Positions 1 to 4,526 of a DNA stretch of 7,966 nt are shown in pieces. Every line of letters begins with the position of its first letter. Within the stretch, counting starts at the first letter, position 1. A program made the translations under genes and the position numbers. The notes below the pieces were generated by a model. That model was not told where the DNA came from, did no database searches, and was given only the letters and a program-made list of their open reading frames with translations. Source of the stretch: AC-37 sp045805345 (GTDB lineage Bacteria; Actinomycetota; Thermoleophilia; Solirubrobacterales; Thermoleophilaceae); NCBI GenBank assembly GCA_045805345.1, contig JBJMLK010000175.1, forward strand, positions 1 to 7,966. The letters are read 5' to 3'.

Positions 1-489
1 CAGCTCGGCGCCGAAGCCCTCGGCCTGGCGGCCGGCGAGCCGCGCCAGCTCGGCCCCGCCGATCCCGCCCGGGAACCCGAAGAAGTTCTCGATCAGCGAC
101 GTGTGCGACGCCTGGCCGCCCGGCACCTCGCGCTCCACGACCAGCGTGGTGAGGCCGTCGGACGCGGCGTAGACCGCCGCGGCGAGGCCGGCGGGCCCGG
201 CCCCGACGATCACCAGGTCGTAGTCGCCGCGCGCCGGCGCCTCGGTCATGCCCCAGGCCTTGGCGACCCGCTCGAGCGTCGCGCCCTCGATCACCGTGCC
301 GTCGTCCACGAGCACCGGCAGCTCCGCGCTCTCCGCGCCGCGCTCGGCCAGCAGCCGCCGGGCCTCGGGCTCGGCCACGTCGTGCCACTCGAACGGCTGC
401 GCGATGCGGGTGAGGAAGTCGCGCAGCACGTGGTCCGCGGCCTCCATCCGGCGACCGACGACGGTCACCTTCGGCCGGACCGGGCTCAC
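1..489 (-). CDS. Thioredoxin reductase-like FAD oxidoreductase with N-terminal redox-dead glutaredoxin-like domain (3' end beyond window)
   Basis: I translated this by hand: 163 codons read from a GTG at 489-487, and the reading frame is open to the left edge, so the C-terminus is missing. Residues 7-80 look like a glutaredoxin/thioredoxin fold: a KVTVV first strand, a helix with LRDFL, and a cis-proline segment ELPVLVDDGT (56-65). Where glutaredoxins carry CPYC, this protein has EAAD (16-19), and there is no cysteine in the 163 visible residues. From 89 on it is a thioredoxin-reductase-type FAD domain: YDLVIVGAGPAG with the GxGxxG at 96-101, the ribose-binding acid E118, and the GGQ segment at 123-125. 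The family normally uses NADPH and FAD to reduce a disulfide partner, but the NADPH domain and any CxxC lie outside the window. The GTG overlaps the zinc finger gene's TGA (GTGA, 489-486), so the two are probably translationally coupled. The flavoprotein assignment is firm; the substrate is unknown. Confidence 0.9.
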   Translation of the reverse strand, partial: MSPVRPKVTVVGRRMEAADHVLRDFLTRIAQPFEWHDVAEPEARRLLAERGAESAELPVLVDDGTVIEGATLERVAKAWGMTEAPARGDYDLVIVGAGPAGLAAAVYAASDGLTTLVVEREVPGGQASHTSLIENFFGFPGGIGGAELARLAGRQAEGFGAEL

Positions 490-761
490 GTCGGGCGCAG
501 GCGGAACATCAGCTCGTCCACGTAGCACCAGCTCCAGTCCTCGCCCGGCTCCGCCGAGCGGATGATCGGATGCCCGCTCTCGCCGTGGTGAGCCGTGGCG
601 TGCCGGCCCGGCGAGTTGTCGCAGCAGCCGATGTGCCCGCAGGTCTGGCACATCCGCAGGTGCACCCAGCGCGTGCCGTCGCGCAGGCACTCCTCGCATC
701 CGGCGATCTCCTCGGGCAGCGCGAGCAGCTCCACTTCGTCGAGGTGACCGCATTCGGCCAT
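486..761 (-). CDS. UBP-type zinc finger protein (zf-UBP)
   Basis: This 91-residue protein is almost entirely one zf-UBP (ubiquitin-specific-protease-type) zinc finger. Candidate zinc ligands run in the usual order: C4 and H6, C22 and C25, C38 and C41, C46/C47, H54, H58 and H64. The segment RMCQTCGHIGCCDNS (36-50) and the HATAHHGESGHP stretch (54-65) are the hallmark of the family. In eukaryotes such domains bind the free C-terminal Gly-Gly of ubiquitin; what bacterial versions bind is not established. The conserved tail DWSWCYVDELMF (75-86) resembles the aromatic end of other bacterial members. The ATG start fits the family start. There is no signal peptide, so it is probably cytoplasmic. It is the first gene of a pair whose second member is a thioredoxin-reductase-like flavoprotein, overlapping by 4 nt. 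From memory this neighbour pairing occurs in other actinobacteria, which suggests a redox-linked role, but that is inference. Confidence 0.93.
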   Translation of the reverse strand: MAECGHLDEVELLALPEEIAGCEECLRDGTRWVHLRMCQTCGHIGCCDNSPGRHATAHHGESGHPIIRSAEPGEDWSWCYVDELMFRLRPT

Positions 762-770
762 GCGGCTCTC

Positions 771-776
771 AGCTTA
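771..776 (-). promoter_or_regulatory. Candidate -10 hexamer for the zinc finger gene
   Basis: Read on the minus strand, TAAGCT fits TAnnnT and lies 9 nt before the ATG at 761. It would give a leader of only 2-4 nt. No convincing -35 element sits 17 nt upstream, so the call is tentative. A weak GAGAG, 4-8 nt before the ATG, could instead be a poor ribosome binding site. Confidence 0.3.
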
Positions 777-779
777 CGC

Positions 780-808
780 TTCCAAAAAGCCCCGCCGCGG
801 GTTAGCCT
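780..808 (+). promoter_or_regulatory. Leaderless-type promoter of the S55-like gene
   Basis: TAGCCT at 803-808 matches the TAnnnT -10 consensus. Exactly 6 nt separate it from the GTG at 815, so the predicted first transcribed base is the G of the start codon. A weak -35-like TTCCAA (780-785) lies with a 17-nt spacer. There is no Shine-Dalgarno sequence before the GTG, which agrees with a leaderless message. Confidence 0.6.
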
Positions 809-814
809 GAACGG

Positions 815-2584
815 GTGAAGCGACTGGCCCCGCTCCTCGCGCTGGCGTTTGCGCTGGCCGCCGCGCCGCCGGCCGGCGCGGCCGACCCGATCATGCCGCT
901 GCGCGACGTGAGGTCGGGCATGCAGTGCACGGGCCTGACCGTGATCCGCGGCACGACGATCTCGTCGTTCGAGGCCGAGGTGATCGACGTGGTCGACGAC
1001 GGCACGACGCCCGGCGCCGCCATCCTGATCCGAGTGCGCGGCCCGGCGGTCGACGACACCGGGATCGCCGAGGGCTTCAGCGGCTCGCCGATCTACTGCG
1101 ACAGGGGCGACGGGGTGGACCGCAACATCGGCGCGATCGCCTACGGGATGGGCGACTACGGCAACAAGCTCGGCCTGGTCACGCCGATCCAGGCGATGAT
1201 CGGCCAGCCGGTGACACCGCCCGCAGGCGTGCGCAGGCTCACCCGCCGCGAGCGCCGCGCGGTGCATCCGCTGTCGGCTCCGCTGACGATCGCCGGCCTG
1301 AGCCCGCGGCTAGCCGCGCGGCTCAGCGCGACCGCGGCCCGGACCGGCGGCCGCGGCGTCTACCCGGTCCCGGCCGGCCCGGCCGGCACGTTCGCGGCGC
1401 CGCCGATCGTGCCCGGAGCGTCGCTGGCGGCCGGGCTGTCGAGCGGCGCGGTCGCGATCAGCGCGATCGGGACCGTCACCTACGTGGACGGCAACTCGGT
1501 CTGGGGCTTCGGCCACCCGTTCGACTTCGGCGGCCGGCGCTCGCTGTTGCTCCAGGACGCCTACGTCTACACGGTGGTGAACAACCCGAACGGGGACATC
1601 GGCGTGAGCTACAAGGTCGCGGCCGCCGGCCACACCCGCGGCACCCTGTCCGGCGACATGCTCTACGGCGTGACCGGCACGCTCGGCGCGCCGCCGCCCA
1701 CCACCCGGCTGACCGTGAACGCGCACGACCTCGACACCGCGCGCAACCGCACCGCCCGCACCCGGGTGGCCGACGAGGTCGAGCTCGGCCCGCCGATCGG
1801 CATCTCGCCGCTGCACGTCGTCGCACCGATCGCGGTGCTCGACGCCACGGACCGCCTGCTCCAGGCCGATCCCGGCCGCGAGACCGCCACGCTGTGCCTG
1901 CGCGCGACGGTGGCCGGCCACTCGCGGGCGCTGCGCTTCTGCAACCGCTACGTGGGCGACAACTCGCTGGCCGGGAACGGCAGTCTGCTGGCCGCCTTCG
2001 ACGTCGACTCCGCCGCCGGGCTGATCGACTCGGCGCAGTTCCGCGGCCTGCGCATCCCGTCGATGACGGCCGACCTCTTCGTGCGGCGCGGTCTGGCGCA
2101 GGCGTACATCACGCACGCGCATGCGCCGCACAGGACGACGGTCGCCCGCGGGCTTCCCGTGAAGCTCGACGCGAAGGTTGTCCGCGGCGGCCCCCGCCAC
2201 TACTCGTTCACCGTACGGCTGCCGCGCCACCTGAAGCCCGGGAGCTACGCGATGGCGATCTCCGGGCCGGGCCCCGACGGCACGAACGCCGGCGGCGGGG
2301 GCGGCCTCGACGACCTCTTCCTCGAGATCCTCGACGAGCCCGGCGGGGGCGGGGGCGCGCGGCCCGGCGACCTCGGCGTGATCTCGTTCAAGCAGCTGGC
2401 CAAGCGGTTCGGCAAGCTGCACCAGTACGACGGGCTGACCGCGCGGCTCACCCGCCGCGGCCGGCACGGCTCCGCCTCGAAGAAGCACCGCGGTCGCCCG
2501 GCGCTCGCCCGGCGCCGCGCCTTCCGCGACCCGCGTCTGCGCATCGGCGGCAAGCGCGTGCTGCGCTTCCGCGTCACGGGCTAG
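815..2584 (+). CDS. Secreted SpoIVB/S55-type serine peptidase-like protein
   Basis: The protein has 589 residues. Residues 1-23 form a Sec signal peptide: KR, a hydrophobic LAPLLALAFALAAA core, then an AGA-type cleavage site. The mature part opens with a conserved block, DVRSGMQCTGLTVIRGT (31-47). The GFSGSP motif (87-92) follows, with candidate nucleophile S89, matching the GMSGSP motif of SpoIVB (peptidase family S55). After it comes NIGAIAYGM and a GLVTPIQAMIG segment (about 105-130). A second conserved block, WGFGHPFDFGG (230-240), supplies candidate catalytic H234. Around 435-490 there is a probable beta-sandwich, then two Gly5 runs (493-497, 510-514) flanking an acidic helix, and a strongly basic tail. 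The GTG start is supported by the adjacent -10 hexamer and the signal peptide. SpoIVB cleaves a sporulation protein, but nothing here suggests sporulation; an exported peptidase or peptidase-derived structural protein is more likely. Activity is unproven, since the acid of the triad is not obvious. Confidence 0.82.
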   Translation: MKRLAPLLALAFALAAAPPAGAADPIMPLRDVRSGMQCTGLTVIRGTTISSFEAEVIDVVDDGTTPGAAILIRVRGPAVDDTGIAEGFSGSPIYCDRGDGVDRNIGAIAYGMGDYGNKLGLVTPIQAMIGQPVTPPAGVRRLTRRERRAVHPLSAPLTIAGLSPRLAARLSATAARTGGRGVYPVPAGPAGTFAAPPIVPGASLAAGLSSGAVAISAIGTVTYVDGNSVWGFGHPFDFGGRRSLLLQDAYVYTVVNNPNGDIGVSYKVAAAGHTRGTLSGDMLYGVTGTLGAPPPTTRLTVNAHDLDTARNRTARTRVADEVELGPPIGISPLHVVAPIAVLDATDRLLQADPGRETATLCLRATVAGHSRALRFCNRYVGDNSLAGNGSLLAAFDVDSAAGLIDSAQFRGLRIPSMTADLFVRRGLAQAYITHAHAPHRTTVARGLPVKLDAKVVRGGPRHYSFTVRLPRHLKPGSYAMAISGPGPDGTNAGGGGGLDDLFLEILDEPGGGGGARPGDLGVISFKQLAKRFGKLHQYDGLTARLTRRGRHGSASKKHRGRPALARRRAFRDPRLRIGGKRVLRFRVTG

Positions 2585-2593
2585 CCGCCCGGG

Positions 2594-2599
2594 TACGCT
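2594..2599 (+). promoter_or_regulatory. Leaderless-type -10 hexamer for the PAS-MBL operon
   Basis: TACGCT matches TAnnnT and ends 6 nt before the GTG at 2606, in the 21-nt gap after the S55-like gene. The spacing equals that of the 803-808 and 4481-4486 hexamers. I see no good -35 with a standard spacer. If real, it separates the PAS-MBL pair from the upstream gene despite the shared strand. Confidence 0.5.
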
Positions 2600-2605
2600 C
2601 CGAGC

Positions 2606-2968
2606 GTGGCCGACCGCGGCACCGCCCCGGCGCAGCAATCGCTCCAGCTGATCCTCGCGCGCAACTTGATCTCGACGCTGTCGACGCCCGCGTTCATCGT
2701 CGATCCGGAGGCCACGGTCGTCTTCTACAACGAGGCCGCCGGCGACTTCCTCGGAGTGCACTACGAGGAGACCGGCAAGATCCCGCTGGATAACTGGCAT
2801 TTGCCGCTCAGGGACGCGCTCTGCGGCCGCCGTCCGCTGCACACCACCTCGAGCGTGCGCGACGCCACCGGCGACGAGCGGCGCGTGGAGGTGCTCGCCC
2901 TGCCGCTGATCGGCACCGAGGACGAGCACGAGGGCGCGATCGGCGTGTTCTGGCAGCCCGAGGACTGA
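2606..2968 (+). CDS. Stand-alone PAS domain protein
   Basis: The protein has 120 residues and consists of essentially one PAS domain with no attached output module. After a short N-terminal helix (QQSLQLILARNLIST) come the PAS strands and helices: TPAFIVDPEATVVFYNEAAGDFLG (in the 27-50 region), a central helical part with PLRDALCG, and the closing strands RRVEVLALPLIG and GAIGVFWQPED. PAS domains sense ligands, redox state or light, or mediate dimerisation; no ligand is evident here. A single cysteine sits in the central helix. There is no signal peptide, so it is cytoplasmic. The GTG start follows a -10-like hexamer at leaderless spacing. It ends 7 nt before the MBL-fold hydrolase, so the two are probably co-transcribed and the PAS protein may tune or partner that enzyme, which is inference. 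Confidence 0.85.
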   Translation: MADRGTAPAQQSLQLILARNLISTLSTPAFIVDPEATVVFYNEAAGDFLGVHYEETGKIPLDNWHLPLRDALCGRRPLHTTSSVRDATGDERRVEVLALPLIGTEDEHEGAIGVFWQPED

Positions 2969-2975
2969 GCGCGCC

Positions 2976-3818
2976 ATGAGGCTGAAGCTGTGGGGGACGC
3001 GCGGCTCGGTGCCGGTGCCCGGCGCGGCGACCGAGCGCTACGGCGGCAACACCTCGTGCGTGCAGGTCACGCTGGCCGACGGCACGACGATCGTGCTCGA
3101 CGCCGGCACCGGCGTGCGCGCCCTCGGGCAGACGGTCGACGCGTCCGCTGGGCCGATCCACATCCTGCTCACGCACCTGCACATCGACCACATCCAGGGC
3201 ATGCTCTTCTTCGCGCCGTTCTTCGACCCGGGGGCCGAGATCACGATCTGGGGTCCCCCGTCGAAGGGCTCGCTCGAGCGGCGGATCGGCCGCTACCTGT
3301 CGGCGCCGCTGTCGCCGGTCGAGGTCCGCGAGCTGCCGGCCGGGCCCGAGTTCCGCGCCTGCCCGGCGCCCGAGTGGACGATCGGCGGCGCCAGCGTGCA
3401 CGCCCAGCTCGTGGCGCATCGCGGCCCGACGCTGGGCTACCGGCTGGTCGAGGGCGATCGCTCCCTCTGCTACCTGCCCGACCACGAGCCGGCGCTCGGT
3501 GGCCCGCTCGACGCCTACGAGGACGAGTGGATCTCGGGCCTCGCGCTGGCGCGCGACGCCACGCTGCTGATCCACGACTGCCAGTACACGGACGACGAGT
3601 ACCCGGCGCACCGCGGCTGGGGACACTCGGCTGTGGGAGACGCTCTCGAGTTCGCCGCGCGCTGCGGCGCGAGCCGCACGCTGCTGTTCCACCACGACCC
3701 GCTGCACGACGACGACCAGCTCGACGCGCTGGCGCGCGAGGCGGGCGAACGGTGGTCGGAGCGCGGCGCGCCGGGCGAGGTCCGCATGGCGCTCGAGGGG
3801 AACGAGCTGGAGGTCTAG
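2976..3818 (+). CDS. MBL-fold metallo-hydrolase
   Basis: The protein has 280 residues and is a complete metallo-beta-lactamase-fold hydrolase. It opens with the family signature LWGTRGSVPVPG (5-16) and RYGGNTSC (21-28). The metal-binding HxHxDH is HLHIDH at 67-72 (H67, H69, D71, H72). Further ligands are probably H148 (VAHRG), D169 (LPDHEP) and H239 (LFHHDP). A conserved WGHS (215-218) lies before the last of these. The overall layout is closest to RNase Z/PhnP-like hydrolases, which cleave phosphodiesters in RNA or small molecules; the true substrate cannot be read from the sequence. It is cytoplasmic, with no signal peptide. The ATG matches the expected family start; a GAGGA at 2960-2964 is 11 nt away, longer than ideal for a ribosome binding site. 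It follows the PAS gene by 7 nt. Its TAG stop shares the CTAG at 3815-3818 with the convergent DUF2461 gene. Confidence 0.93.
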   Translation: MRLKLWGTRGSVPVPGAATERYGGNTSCVQVTLADGTTIVLDAGTGVRALGQTVDASAGPIHILLTHLHIDHIQGMLFFAPFFDPGAEITIWGPPSKGSLERRIGRYLSAPLSPVEVRELPAGPEFRACPAPEWTIGGASVHAQLVAHRGPTLGYRLVEGDRSLCYLPDHEPALGGPLDAYEDEWISGLALARDATLLIHDCQYTDDEYPAHRGWGHSAVGDALEFAARCGASRTLLFHHDPLHDDDQLDALAREAGERWSERGAPGEVRMALEGNELEV

Positions 3819-4474
3819 CCCCGGGGCGCCGTCTGCTGCGCCGGCCCGACGTGCTGGCGCAGCCAGCGCACGAGCGGCGCCGCGGCGTCGAGCTGGGCGC
3901 GGATCCGCGGGCCGGCCTCGGGCCGATGCAGCCACCCGGCCAGGTCGTGGCGCTGCACGACGATCATCCGGCGGCGGCGCAGCAGGTCCATCCGCGGGTG
4001 GTCGGCCGGGTAGCCGCGCGGGCCGCGCTTGAGGTCGGGCGGCGCCAGCTCGAGCCCGGCGCGATGGGCGCGGCCGAGTGCGCGCGACAGGGCGGCCGCC
4101 GTGCGCGGGGCGTCGATCCCGTGGCGCAGCCGGTCGAGCTGGTCGCGCGCGGGGCTGTAGAGGCCCGCCGCCACGAGCAGCCCGTCGAGCGACAGCTCCA
4201 CGTAGTAGCCGCCCCCGCCCTCGTAGCCGAGCGTCAGCCCGATGTGCTCCTTGATCGGCGGGCCGGGGTGGAAGCGCGTGTCGTTCCACGGCCGGAAGAC
4301 GTGCGAGCGACCGAACCCCGCGAGGTCCGCGGCGAGTGCGCGCGTGGGCTCGACGAGGTGCTCGTCGTAGCGGGCGCGGTTGCGCTTGAACCAGTCGCGG
4401 TCGTTGTCCGCCTCGAGGTCGCGTAGGAAGTCGAGCGCCTCGCGCGGGAAGCCCCTGAACGCCGTCTTGGCCAC
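3815..4474 (-). CDS. DUF2461 family protein (TIGR02453-like)
   Basis: The protein has 219 residues and matches the DUF2461 family over its length. Recognisable blocks are AFRGFPREALDFL (5-17), NDRDWFKRNRARY (24-36, the typical N-x-x-x-WF-x-x-NR-x-x-Y), RPWNDTRFHPGPPIKEHIG (61-79) and GGGYYVELSLDG followed by AAGLYSP. The final block LKRGPRGYPADHPRMDLLR is the usual PRG-Y-x-x-DHP-x-x-x-LL. The biochemical role of the family is unknown. I place the start at the GTG at 4474-4472, not further upstream, for two reasons. The family begins just before the first F-x-G-F block, and a TACGTT hexamer lies exactly 6 nt before this GTG. Starting further upstream would run over the divergent secreted gene. 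There is no signal peptide, so it is probably cytoplasmic. It is a single-gene unit on this strand. Confidence 0.92.
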   Translation of the reverse strand: MAKTAFRGFPREALDFLRDLEADNDRDWFKRNRARYDEHLVEPTRALAADLAGFGRSHVFRPWNDTRFHPGPPIKEHIGLTLGYEGGGGYYVELSLDGLLVAAGLYSPARDQLDRLRHGIDAPRTAAALSRALGRAHRAGLELAPPDLKRGPRGYPADHPRMDLLRRRRMIVVQRHDLAGWLHRPEAGPRIRAQLDAAAPLVRWLRQHVGPAQQTAPRG

Positions 4475-4480
4475 GTCCGC

Positions 4481-4509
4481 AACGTACCGGTACGCGCCGC
4501 TTGCCGGAA
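4481..4509 (-). promoter_or_regulatory. Leaderless-type promoter of the DUF2461 gene
   Basis: On the minus strand, TACGTT (4486-4481) matches TAnnnT and ends 6 nt before the GTG at 4474. A -35-like TTCCGG (4509-4504) lies with a 17-nt spacer, the same layout as the TTCCAA/TAGCCT pair before the S55-like gene. No Shine-Dalgarno sequence precedes the GTG. Confidence 0.6.
4483..4494. repeat. Perfect 12-bp palindrome in the divergent promoter region
   Basis: CGTACCGGTACG equals its own reverse complement. It overlaps the -10 hexamer of the DUF2461 gene and lies 20 nt upstream of the proposed -10 of the secreted repeat protein. It could be an operator for a dimeric regulator acting on both genes, or a chance event in GC-rich DNA. 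Confidence 0.4.
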
Positions 4510-4513
4510 CCGC

Positions 4514-4519
4514 CACAAT
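4514..4519 (+). promoter_or_regulatory. Weak leaderless-type -10 hexamer for the secreted repeat protein
   Basis: CACAAT matches the A and final T of TAnnnT but has C in the first position. It ends 7 nt before the GTG at 4527. It favours GTG 4527 over the in-frame ATG at 4518, which overlaps the hexamer itself. Confidence 0.35.
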
Positions 4520-4526
4520 GGGACTG

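Noticed and set aside
2291..2358. Possible G-quadruplex in the Gly-codon-rich stretch
   Set aside because: Only two runs of three or more G are adjacent (G5-C-G5); there are not four suitable runs for a stable three-tetrad structure, and glycine codons explain the pattern.
925..2793. Plus-strand open frame of 622 codons overlapping the S55-like and PAS genes
   Set aside because: It is out of frame with both real genes, gives Arg/Pro-rich low-complexity protein, and lacks a plausible start context.
1310..2977. Minus-strand open frame of 555 codons opposite the S55-like gene
   Set aside because: No domain or signal peptide; composition is that of a complementary-strand shadow.
3818..3827. Palindrome GCCCCGGGGC after the MBL gene as a terminator
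   Set aside because: It has no loop and no T-tract, and such GC palindromes are frequent by chance in this DNA.
4380..4526. Upstream extension of the secreted repeat protein to an ATG at 4380
   Set aside because: It would overlap the N-terminal coding part of the DUF2461 gene and hide the signal peptide, which must lie at the N-terminus.
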